Positions 10,474 through 20,740 of a stretch of 64,000 nucleotides of DNA are shown piece by piece. This stretch comes from Cryptomeria japonica (lineage: Eukaryota; Streptophyta; Pinopsida; Cupressales; Cupressaceae), in assembly GCF_030272615.1 (NCBI RefSeq), contig NC_081413.1, positions 448,486,538 through 448,550,537 of the forward strand, read 5' to 3'. Numbering within the stretch: the stretch's first letter is position 1; the number at the start of each line of letters is the position of its first letter. A program made the position numbers and the translations under genes. The notes below the pieces were generated by a model, which saw nothing but the letters and a program-made list of their open reading frames with translations, had not been told where the DNA came from and made no database searches.

Positions 10474-11160
10474 AAAGAACTAAGGAAGAATTTTGAATAT
10501 ATCGAAACAATCCCCATAGAAGACGGATACAATTTGGAACGTTTTAAGAATTTGTGGCTTTTGTACAAGAATTGTGAGACCCTTATATATAAGAAATCTT
10601 TAGTAGAACAAAAACGTGTTTGTGCATAATGTGGAGCAACTCTGCAAATGACTAGTTCAGAGCGAATTGAACTATTAATTAATAATGGCACTTGGTGTCA
10701 TATGAACATGAATTTCTCGAGTATAGATCTTTTAGAGAGAAAACATATGATGTTTGACATCAAAATGGTTCAAAAGGTCTCAATTTTATTGTACAAAGTA
10801 ATTTATGGCAAATATTTTTACGAATATTTTTTTCAAAATAAATATTACAATAAAGTGTTAAGAATATTAGTAGCATACAAAAATACTCTTGTTAATATCC
10901 GTAAGGTTGCACTAGAAAACAAATTCATAAAATATTTGAATTTATATTCAAAAGAAACTATTAAGATACTACAAGAAATTATTGATACAGGGTTGAAAAC
11001 AGTTCAATTTGTACTTTTTGAAATATGTCCAAAAATAAAAAATGAATTACATAGGTTTGCGCTTTTAAATAAAGCATTTGAAAATGAGCAAATTTCTAGC
11101 TTTCTTGCTAAAAATTTGGAAGATAGGAGGGGTGATGAGTTTGAAATCATTTCTATATAA
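10474..11160 (+). pseudogene. accD: accD fragment: zinc-finger region plus unusual C-terminal extension
   Basis: AccD is the plastid beta subunit of acetyl-CoA carboxylase carboxyltransferase. The frame from about 10474 shows its zinc-finger region: FKNLWLLYKNCETLIYKKSL with one zinc Cys changed to Tyr, a TAA stop at 10627-10629 inside the second Cys pair (normally CxxCG), then SSERIELLINNGTWCHMNMN. From 10648 to 11160 the frame is open for 170 codons. After the first 35 residues it does not resemble the carboxyltransferase core; it is Lys/Ile/Leu/Asn-rich. From memory, cupressophyte plastomes have enlarged accD with insertions, so this could be such an insertion; otherwise it is unrelated sequence fused on. 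The catalytic domain is absent. Confidence 0.7.
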
Positions 11161-11649
11161 TTCCATAAAATGGCGCTTAAACTTAAAAAATTCTTAATTT
11201 TACGAGATGACCTATCCTAGCTTGGAATTGGTTAACATTGATATCATTGGGCATAGTAGACTTTTGCAAAGCTCTATCTGGGATAGTTCTAAGCATGAGA
11301 TACATTTTAATAACTCAAGCATTGTTATTTGTGCAGGTGTTGTGCCCAAACGGTCTAGGAAGTTATACTAACTCGTGGGGGTTGGCTTAGGAGGATTTGA
11401 AGGGGATTCTTTTAGGACTAACTTGGACCAATGAGTAGCCACTGGACATGGGATGTTTTTCTCTTTAATTCTTATGGTTGATACATGATTGTCTGATGGA
11501 CAAAAGCAATTATTAGTGTAGTTATGAGAAGTCTTGGTATAATTTGCGTTGCCTTTTTGGTTTGAGTTTGAAGTGGAGGATTTTCTCTTGTCATGATCAT
11601 GTAGGGGAGTTTTAAAAATTGTATGATCAGCATTGGAAGTTACGGTGAG
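11161..11649. other. no gene seen
   Basis: This AT-rich stretch lies between the accD fragment and the decayed gypsy gag. I see no domain, repeat or RNA gene. It may be further plastid-derived or decayed element sequence. Confidence 0.4.
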
Positions 11650-13415
11650 TCAATCAACTTGAATTATACCTTGATTGAGAAAATTCAATTGAAAATTTGA
11701 CATAGTTTTATAACCTTTGGAATGATGATACTCATAATATGCATTGTCATTCAACCAATGTGGTTTAATTGGAAGTTTCTTCTTAATATCCAATAACTCA
11801 ATGAAATAGGCCCGATTTAATTGGCTCTCCCAATGGCGTAAACTATCGGGGAGGTGCATCTCATGATCTCAAAGGAATGCATTGTTGATTTTTTTGTTGG
11901 CCTTGGCCTTGTTGGATTGCATTAGTTGTTTGATTTGACTATTGAGTCAATTTAGGAGCTTAACTATTATGAGAATTTGGTCCTTTTATCATAATTTTAT
12001 CTTGACTTGTGCTCACCATTATTGCATCTACAACCCCATCATTGGTGACATTCTTATTCCTAGACTAGAATTTGTTTTTTCCATTGGAGTTGGTTGAATT
12101 ATTATTGTCCTTGTTAATGTTAATGACTCTCTTAGTGACAAGAGAATTTTCAATGTTTATTCCTTTCTTGATGAGATTTTCAATGTTATTGGGACTCTTT
12201 AGTTTTAGCTCATACATTATTTCTCGTACCAAATTTTAAATAAATAGATTTACTTGTTGTTCCTTGGGGATATCAAGAGAACATCAGCTAACCAGACTTT
12301 GCCATCTCTATAAGAAATTGAGAAAACACTCTCCTGGATTATGCTTTTTTTCACATAAATCTGACATAGTTACCTCATTGTCCATATTAAATGCAAAATG
12401 ACAAATAAATTTCTCAACCAATTCACGTTCTATAATTTTATGTATCTAAGTAAACATGAGTAATAATCAATGGCCTAACCTATGAGACTTCGTGGAAAAA
12501 GTTACATAAGATATGTATCATTGTAATGAACTTTCATACATGACGCATAAAAAGCCCAAATATGATCTTTTGGATTCCCCTTTCTTTTGTATTTCTCAAA
12601 ATTTGGTGATTCAAAATGTTTAGGGAAGGGAAGCATATAAAAAATTTTATGGAGCACATTTGGACATAAATCTTGTTATGTGTATAAATTCTTTGTCCCT
12701 TTAGTTTGTAATGCATTAACATTTCATTTCAATTTCTCAAATTTTTGTGCTAATGCATTAGATTGTGAGTGCTTTGGAAGTTCATCATTCATCCTTGAAT
12801 GTCCTCTTTTTCAATACATGGTACGCCAAAATGGGTTTTGATGTTCCGAGATTGACATCTTTTGTATTTCTGGTATATATACATTATAATAATGTTCTTG
12901 TTGTTATGGTACCATCATGTTTTGATATTGAACATTTTGTTGTGCTTGTTGAGATGGGATTCCCATCTATGTTTGAGGTTGATACTACCTTTTAGATTGT
13001 TATAATTGTGTCTATGATTGATAATGAATATTCTCATGTTTTTGTTGTTGTTGTTGTTGTTGTTATTGGGGCATATAATACCTTGTTTGCCCTTGTTGCA
13101 TATATTGAGGCACATAATGTTGTTGATATTGATTTGGAATTTGTTGATTTTGCACCACTTGTTGCTATCCTGGTACATACCAAAATATTTTCAAGAAATC
13201 ATGCATATGGGATTTGGGTTGTCTCACTTTTACATGTGGTATGGCAATTGTGTTAACTTTTTGTGAAGAACATCCAAATGATTGTTGTTGCTAATTTCTA
13301 TTCACTTGTGGTGGTGTAGAAGATACTACAATATGTTGTTGAGCATGATATCTTTGTTGTGGATTACTTGTTTGTACATTTGAAAGTGCTATTGGATATT
13401 GTTGTTGCTAGGATA
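11650..13415 (-). pseudogene. decayed Ty3/gypsy gag (element K)
   Basis: Read on the reverse strand, the N-terminal part (13400-12780) is Gln-rich, with CAA runs (poly-GTT on the plus strand near 13035-13060). Next come NFEKYKRKGNPKDHI-like and AFYASCMKVHYNDTYLM residues (about 12620-12500), then MSDLCEKKHNPGECFLNFL and VNLFIQNLVREIMYELKLKS (about 12400-12180), typical of the retrotrans_gag capsid domain. The C-terminal linker YYEYHHSKGYKTMSNFQLNF (near 11760-11680) is typical of the region before the gypsy protease. Many stops and frameshifts are present. It is cut on the right by copia B at 13416 and lost on the left. Confidence 0.8.
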
Positions 13416-14730
13416 TGTTGTAGTCATTGATGTCAACATATTCCTGGGTTTTGGTGATCTAGTGACTGCAGTGAGTTGATTTGGTTTATTTATCTATTTT
13501 TTGTTGAATCAACTAGAGATACTTAATTCTTTATTGATTTCATGGAGTTGTTTGGTGATTTGATCAAGTTGAGGATTCCAGTATGAAGATTAGTTTTCAG
13601 TATTCTATGGTTGGCAGAGTCTGGTAATTGATCCGTTGTGCTTTGGTATGACCATATCTTAAGTTGCAGATTTGGGATAGTGTTTTGGATGTTCATGTGT
13701 ATCTTCATTTCAGATGGTTCATGATTTGGTGCTCTGTAAGTTATCTTTCTAGTCTGAATTGCTGCCATTAAGTTTTCTTGAGAGTTAGTGTGTTGATCGA
13801 TGCAAAATAGATTAAGTGGCATTGGTGCAGCTATTGCGGATGGTTCTAACATGATTGTTGGTGTTTCATGATCGTTTCCTATTTGTTTTTGTGCTCCACA
13901 TTGATCGTTGTGTGCATTCTTGAAGATCTTTTGGGTGTGGTGATATTCTTCATGTTATGTGATATTTTTAGTGATGTAGCATGTTGCGGTTGATCTCGGC
14001 AAGGTTTCTGGTGGTGATGCATGTTCAAAGGTTTTATTTGGGTCCATGTTATGTCTTCTATGTAATTGCATTGGTTTGGTGTTTTATTTGTGTATCGTGT
14101 GATGTAATTTTGTAATTGGGTGTTAAGGGTTTGAGCTGACGTTGTAGTCAAGGTTGATGAATTGGATAAATAGGTGTTGTATTCATGTAATTCATGTATA
14201 TTGGTTGTCTACATTATCAGATATTAGTGTATGTGTGAGTTAGAAAATTCATATTTTGATATGGTGTATTGAGAAGTGAATGTTCTAGAGTACACAAATG
14301 TGCTTAATCGGAACTATCATCAAGCATTAGGAGATGCTATTTTCTTAATTCATCTTAACTAGATTGTAGTATGAATATTATTATAAGGTAGTGAACCTTC
14401 CCTGAGGTTTGGAGCCTTCTATGTCATTGTATTTTAAGTAGTGAGGTCTAGGAAGTGTGTCTGAATGCATGTGGATTCCCCAATGTAATATTTACACATA
14501 CTACCATAGAGTGTCATCTTACTGTGGGTACGTTCCCACCATGGTTTTTCCCTTTACTGGGTTTTCCACACCAAAATTTTGGTGTTATGTGTGTTGTTAT
14601 TATGTTCATCTTTATTATTGTTCCAATTGATTAGATCTGAGATTGTGCTTAATTTTTTTAATCGGATGAAAACTAATTCAGCCCCCCCCCCCCCCGCACT
14701 CTCAGTTTTTCTTCATTTTTGTTGCCAACA
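13416..14730 (+). repeat. 5' LTR of copia B (1,315 bp)
   Basis: It starts TGTTGTAGTCATTGATGTC and ends GTTGCCAACA, followed by a primer-binding site. It carries CCACCATGGTTTTTCCC ... GGGTTTTCCACA (14536-14571) and a C run of 13 near 14683-14695 before CTCTCAG. It is inserted in the Gln-rich part of K gag; the five bases before it are GGATA. The partner LTR is beyond the window. Confidence 0.85.
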
Positions 14731-14732
14731 AT

Positions 14733-14744
14733 TTGTATCAGAGC
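14733..14744 (+). promoter_or_regulatory. primer-binding site of copia B
   Basis: TTGTATCAGAGC, one base from TGGTATCAGAGC (initiator tRNA-Met complement), two bases after the LTR end. Confidence 0.85.
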
Positions 14745-14793
14745 TAGATCCTCTAGAAGAAGCTTGACTACTTGAGGAGATCTGGGATCGCAA

Positions 14794-16160
14794 CTTATGT
14801 GTTTAAGAAGAAGAGTCTAATATTTGATGGAAATAACTACAATATAAGGAAGGACTAGATGGAAGTTCATTTGAAGTTTCTTAGAGATGACTATTGGAAT
14901 ATTACTAAGAATAACTACAATATTCCTCAGAATGGATCGGTTACTGCTACTCAAATAAAGGATGCTAAACATAACATAAGAGCTAAGGAAGCATTGCTGA
15001 GTTCCTTGAGCGATTCAAAGATGACTAATGTAAAGTTATAAACCTTGTATGAAGGAGATAAACATGTTAAAGTTGTTAAGTTACAAATTTTGAATGAAAA
15101 GTATGAAATGCTAAAGATGGTAGAAGATGAGAATATATCTACCTTTATGGCTAAGGTGAATGAACTTGTCCTAGGTATAAGATGTTCCTATGGAACTCTT
15201 GAAGAAAATGAGATTGTTGCTAAAGTGTTGAGATCTTTTCCTCCTGATTACAAGACTAAAGTAGCTGCAATTGATGAGATTCAAAGTGTGACTACTGTGA
15301 TAAGGGACATGTTGGCTGGTAAGCTTGCTGCTTTTGAGTTGAGCAAGTTTGGAGAATCACATGGAAAATTAGAGACTCCATTCAGAGCCTCTATGTCTAG
15401 GAAGAAGAAGTATGATTCAGGAGAGAGTTCATGTTGGGTTTTTAGATATGAAAGAGAAAAGAGAGAGATGGAAGAGAAAGAAAGAGAGATGGATGATCTT
15501 GAAGCCCTTATTGCTAGAAGATTGCCTAAAGAAGTTGGTAAGTATGATGGAAATTTTCCTTTGAAATGTTTCTCTTGTAATAAGTTAGGATATTTTGCTT
15601 CTAGGTCTTGGTATGATAAATATGATAGATCTAACAAGAATGATAGATATGAGAATAATGATAAGCCCTATAAGCCTAACCAAAAGTTAAGATATCAAAA
15701 GAGATGTTATAATGTTTTTTATGAAGGTGTGATAGATGAAGAGTCTAAGAATGGGAATTTAGAAGATAAGTTTGTATTTATTGCTATCAAGGAAGATGAT
15801 CCAGTAACAATGAATTCTACAAGCTACATTGTTGAGAAGAAAGCTTTGGCTGCTAAAACTAAAGAGAAAGATGAATGGGTAATTGATAGGGGTTGTTCAT
15901 TTCATATGATAGGTGATAAAAGAAAATTTGTGAATATGGAGAAGTATGATGGTGGTATAGTGATATTTAGAGATGATAAAGCTTGTGTGATGTGTGGTAG
16001 AGGTTCAATTTCTTTTGATGGTAAGCATAATACTCATGATGTCCTATATGTTGAAGGTTTGAAGCATAATATTTTGAGTGTTGGGCATATGCTTGACAAG
16101 GGATATGATTTGAAATTCAAGAATGATAAATGGAATATTCCAAATGCCTTTGGTATAGAG
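14794..16160 (+). pseudogene. copia B gag-protease, interrupted by element A
   Basis: This is the 5' part of the B polyprotein. SLIFDGNNYN opens the copia Gag; a TAG stands one codon before MEVHLKFLRDDYW, and a second stop follows at about 15039. From 15045 the frame is open for 372 codons: the Gag body (NISTFMAKVNELVLGIRC, EIVAKVLRSFPPDYKTKV), a charged coil, a decayed knuckle (CFSCNKLGYFASRSW, with His and last Cys lost), and the protease region with WVIDRGCSFHM where WIIDSGCSHHM is usual, so the catalytic DSG is DRG. The frame ends abruptly at NAFGIE, where the TSD TAGAG and the LTR of element A begin. The same frame resumes at 56468. Confidence 0.9.
16156..16160. repeat. left target-site duplication of element A (TAGAG)
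   Basis: TAGAG directly precedes the TG of the left A LTR. The identical TAGAG follows the CA of the right A LTR at 56463-56467. The B reading frame continues across one copy of it. Confidence 0.9.
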
Positions 16161-18612
16161 TGAAGGGACACAATGGACCACTGAGAGGGGGATGAATTAG
16201 TGGTAATCAATAAAAACTTTTACCTTCTAAAGATCTAAGCAACAATAACTTTAATCAAAAAACCATGAGAAAAGATATTAAATAGATGACACACACAAGA
16301 GGCATACCCATAACACAAGTATATACGAGAACAAGCCATGGTGGGAAAAACCTTGGTGAGAAGTGTTGCTGGAGTCTACTGCTCCAATTCAACCTTACAA
16401 TAAATAATAGTTTACAATGTTTAGGGAACCAATCCAAGGAGCACCAACCCCTGATTTTATGAGAACCTAGTCAAAGGAGCACCTACCCCTGCTCTAAGCA
16501 CCCACTCAGATATTTAATTTGATTGTTCAAGATTACAATTGCAATGATAAATCCTTGTTACAAATGACTTTTGTAACACAAATTTCTCATATCTTGAGAA
16601 TGAATTTATCTATCTGCTAAAGTTTTCCCTCTATTTCTCCTTCTTCCTCTATCTAGTTAACTTCTTCTCTTTACTACATCGTTACTCTCCAAAATGATCT
16701 ATTCTTGCTCTGTACTGACACTTTCTACTTCTGTAAATTTTCTCTGTTTTCTCTTGGTAGCTACACACTCTATCTCTCTCTCAACAACAACACTCTCTAT
16801 ACTTCACTGCTACTACACACCTCTCTTCAACACACTATGTATATTCTCTCTACACACACCATTTGTCAACTTGTTGAGATATCATTATTTTCCACCAAGA
16901 AATGTTGAATTACATTTATAGCTACTATTGGATGATATTTTTCTTCTACTACAGACTTCAATATTCTATTTAAGTCAGTTGTCTTGGAGATTTGCAACTC
17001 TGGAGATTTTATTCTTTGTCTTGAATATGATCTCATACTAGCCGCCTATAGTAAATGTATCCAATATTTCTTCTGATCATTCTCTTTACTAAGATTGCTA
17101 AGTTTAGTAATATTCCTCTTCCCAAAATAATCTGCAATCCTTCCTCGAGCCACATAGCCTGCCTACAACTCAATCACCATTAATGCATTTTCCATCCTCT
17201 GTCGATCTATTCTGAAAAGATCAACAACTACCACACTAGAATCCTTTGTCACCAACTTTTGCATATCTAATTCATTCTCTATTCATTAGGGAGCCTCATG
17301 TCTTCATATTCTTCATCCAGATCATATGGCGAAAGTGGGTTGGTCACAATGTAGATCATTTTTCCTATTGGCATGCAAACATCTTCTTATTCAGCGTCCA
17401 AGTCACTTGGTCCATCCTATTCAATCATCCACATGGACCTCCGAGTCTATTGGCTTGCAGACATGGTTACAAAGTTAGTCACAATCTTCAATTTTGTTGT
17501 CAAAATACCCTTTCATTATTTCGACAAGCGTCCTTTGATTTTCTCAATACATGCCACGTCATTGGGTCAAATTTGGTCAATTCTCATGTGGACTATCGGG
17601 TTTCTGAAATCCATTGAACTTCACACTATGGCTAACCTTTGTGATATATGCCTCGCATATATGTCCTACTCATGTGGGATAAGCTTTTGTCATTCTCAAT
17701 AAGCCTTCCTCTTTCTTTGTTAGGCTGCACCACATTAGCATAGTCTCTTAACCTATGTGGGATATGGTTTCTCTATTTTTGTCTTCACTTGTCCTTATCC
17801 CATGATATATTCCTTAACTTTGTTCCACCTCATTGGATAATCTTTCTTCATGCTAGAAAAATTTTTCTCTTATCCTGCATTGCTTGTGTTTCTTTTCTCC
17901 TTTGATGTCTGAAGAGCACGTGGGATAAGCCATTTTTTCCTTTGCCTTAACATTTTCTTATCCCATGGCCATTTCCTTATCCACATAGGGATGTGCGAGA
18001 TAAGGAAACCTTTATTTTTCTTTTATACTCTTATCCTGCATAAATTCTTACTATTCTGAACCCTTGCGGGGTAAGGATTTCCTTAGTATGCTTCACTTTT
18101 CCTTATCCCGCAAGTCTCTTCTCACCCCTTCTTGGTCACATGAGATAAGCAAACCCTTCAATGCCTACTTCACTTTTCCTTATCTCATAGGCCCACCAAC
18201 ATCAACCTTGTCTCATGTGGGATAAGCATCTTCAAGCAATCTCTCTTTGATTTCTTATCCCGTGAGACCATTTCTCTCCAGGTTTCACCACACAGGATAA
18301 GGAGTCCCCTTTAATTTTGTTAGCCCACATGACATTGTGTGAGATTATTAACCTATGTGGGATAAGGGAATCTACAATATTACTTTTAGTTTCTTATCCC
18401 GCATGACTTTTGTTGGTCACTTTTAACACTGCAGGATAAGAGGGAACATCTCTCTGCTTTGACATCTTTTGACTATCTTATCCCAGACAACCATCGTTGA
18501 TCACTTTTGACAACATAGGATAAGAGAAACCACCTTGTTCAACAATCATAAGTTATCTCACATGACCATCGATGGTCACATTTTGATAACACAGGATAAA
18601 GTATAACATTGT
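16161..18612 (-). repeat. 3' LTR of copia A (truncated, about 2.45 kb)
   Basis: It starts TGAAGGGACACAATGG and matches the right LTR from 53501 for about 2.45 kb. Similarity ends near GGATAAAGTATAACA (about 18610), so the last roughly 510 bp of the complete copy (U3 start) and the polypurine tract are deleted. It carries the same alternating GGGATAAG / CTTATCCC array (17645-18600). Long open frames here (such as 17246-17702) are not coding. Confidence 0.85.
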
Positions 18613-18984
18613 AGATACTTGAATATTCTTATGACTGTATTAACATGATATTTCTTAGGGGTTTGCTTGAAATATTGCAACCATGCATACATCTTGAACT
18701 ATATCAGTCCTTGAGGTGGTAAGATACAATAGGCTTCCAAACATGGATCTATACAAGATCTGTTCAACACTAGGTGACTCATCATCTTTTCTCAACTTGC
18801 ATCCTGTCACCATGGGGGTACTAACTAGTTTGTTTTCCTCCATTTGAAACTTCTTTAACATGTCCTTGGGATACTTGGTTTGAGAGATGAGTATGCCCTT
18901 CTTCTACTGTGATATTTGCAAACCATACACACATCTTAGCAGCTTCTTGAAATCTTACAACCATACACACATCTTGAACTATAT
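18613..18984 (-). pseudogene. copia A RT/RNase H fragment, duplicated segment
   Basis: The reverse frame at 18861-18655 reads KKFQMEENKLVSTPMVTGCK and LYRSMFGSLLYLTTSRTDIV, the conserved copia segment between RT and RNase H. This segment (about 18665-18944) is a diverged copy of 19738-19950, and a short piece of its left end recurs at 18945-18984. The result looks like a tandem duplication inside A pol, split later by the solo LTR at 18985. The catalytic part of RNase H is missing. Confidence 0.75.
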
Positions 18985-19732
18985 TGTTAGGATTCCCAAA
19001 GATACTAAGAGGGGGGGGGGTGAATCAGTATCTTGCCAGTTAATAGATTTTCTAATCTTATTAAACAAATTGCATTCCAAAATAGTGTACCGGTGAACTA
19101 GAAATAATGCAGTAAATAAGATCAATAACCACAACATAGAAAGCACACCATAACACAATATTTTTAACGAGGAAACCTGGTGTGGGAAAAACCTCGGTGG
19201 GATTTGTGACCCACAATATTCACTCATTGGCCAATAAATGAATATTACTTACAATAAGGGCATGGCCAATTGCGTAAAGCTCATAGCTTAATTAGAAAAA
19301 GGGAAGTCTCACTGACTTACAAAAATAGATTATGCAAATCCAATATCATGTATTGCTTCAGTTCGGCATCTGCTATGCTAGGTTCAGTACCAGTTTAAGT
19401 TCATACAACTTCCATAAACCTTATTCCAAAATCTGCCTTGTTATTCACATGTTTGCATATGCCTATTACATTCCATACTTACGCAAATGATCTACAAGAT
19501 CTCATACTTATATATGAGTCCTATTACAATTTGCCTTGTCGGCTTACAAAAATATTTTACAATTAAATACAAAATAAAATCCTGTCAGCTAGGGTGTCGG
19601 TAATCATCTTTGCCGATGCCGGTGACAGTGCCTATGTTGGTGCTTGCTGGTGCCATAGGATTTTAAGGTTGCCATCAATGAAAATACATTCAATCACCTA
19701 CAATTTCTCATTGGAGGGTGCATTTGCTAACA
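18985..19732 (-). mobile_element. solo LTR of family F (748 bp)
   Basis: It starts TGTTAGGATTCCCAAAGATA and ends GCATTTGCTAACA, the same termini as the LTRs of element F, with the identical TSD TATAT on both sides (18980-18984 and 19733-19737). There is no internal region, so it is the product of LTR-LTR recombination. A run of nine or ten G lies near 19012-19020. The A pol sequence reads through when the LTR and one TATAT are removed. Confidence 0.92.
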
Positions 19733-19737
19733 TATAT

Positions 19738-20740
19738 CAGGCCTTAATGTTGTAAGATACAATGAGCTTCCAATCATGGATCTATACAAGGTCTGATCAA
19801 CACTGGGTGGCTCATAATCTTTTCTTAGTTTGCATCTTGTCACCATGGGTGTCCTAACTGATTTGTTGTCTTCCATATGAAATTTATTCAACATGTATTT
19901 AGCATACTTGGTTTGAGAAATGAATATGCCCTTATTCTGTTATGATATTTGTAAACTAAGAAAAGATGATAACTCTCCAAGCATGGACATTTCAAACTCT
20001 GACTACATCTGATTAACAAATTTTTTTCATAAAACATCTTTGTTTCCTCCAAAGATGATGTCATCCACATATACCACAACTATGATCATATGGTCTCCAT
20101 CAATCTTGATATATAAGTTGTTGTCAGCATTTCCTTTTTTGAAACCTTACTGATGGAGATACTTATCTAGCCTAGAATACCATGCTCTAAGTGTCCGCTT
20201 TAGACCATATAATGATTTCTTCAATCTGCAAACAAAGTTCTCATCTTCATGCAGTTGAAAGCCTTCAGGTTGCTCTATGTACACCTCTTCTTCTAGATTT
20301 CCATTCAAGATTGTAGATTTGACATCCATTTGATAAACCTTATATCATTTAAAGGTTGCAAATGCCAAGAACATCCTTATAACTTTAAGTCTTGCAACTG
20401 GTGCCAATGTTTCTTCAAAATCTATCCCTTCAACCTGAGCATATCCCTTGCACACAAATCTTGGTTTTTTTTGTATCACTTTGCCTTCTTCATTCATCAT
20501 GTTCCTATAGAACCATTTAGTCCCAATGACATTTTTATCTACTGGTCTAGGAACCAATTCCCATGTTTTTTTCTTTTCTATCTACTGCAACTCTTCTTCC
20601 ATTGCCTTCATCCACTCTTCACTCTTGTTGGCTTCATGAAATGTCATTCAACATATGGTTCTTCAATCTGAGTAATTGAGATTTGTCTTCCTTTATATAT
20701 ATATATATACATTCATCTACTTTCATATGTACACTCTCAA
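19738..20740 (-). pseudogene. copia A reverse transcriptase (broken)
   Basis: Reverse-strand RT starts near 20557 with [17 protein letters not shown], then FVCKGYAQVEGIDFEETLAP, MDVKSTILNGNLEEEVYIEQ and LYGLKRTLRAWYSRLDKYL. The catalytic YVDDIIFGG is intact near 20075-20050. Frames 20557 and 20329 are in register, with a frameshift before 20079. The stretch 20560-20740 contains a second, displaced copy of about 90 bp of sequence from 20935-21020 with an expanded TA run, which interrupts the IN-RT linker. The part 19738-19960 has the ENKLVSTPM-type segment in degraded form. Confidence 0.85.

Larger units (their letters stand above)
9473..11160 (+). other. plastid-derived nuclear insert (NUPT) with four broken plastid genes
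   Basis: This segment carries psbT, psbN (opposite strand) and psbH in the standard plastid order and spacing, then an accD fragment. In the usual plastid gene order petB follows psbH, so the psbH-accD join at about 10430-10474 is either a fusion made during transfer or a rearranged source plastome. Every gene carries a disabling change. The flanks are retroelements: the C1 LTR on the left and the K gag on the right. The 330 bases before psbT hold no gene that I can recognise and may be the psbB-psbT spacer. The left end of plastid homology is uncertain. Confidence 0.85.

Noticed and set aside
12915-13178. Asn-rich 87-codon reverse frame with an NNNNNNNN run
   Set aside because: It is an out-of-frame reading of the CAA (Gln) repeat in the decayed K gag; the Gln-rich frame joins onto recognisable capsid sequence.
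13008-13266. Val- or Leu-rich plus-strand frames of 82 codons, membrane-protein-like
   Set aside because: Antisense shadow of the Gln-rich gag (GTT repeats).
17246-17702. Overlapping plus-strand open frames of 109-123 codons
   Set aside because: They lie inside the truncated LTR of element A; the corresponding part of the right LTR does not keep them open.
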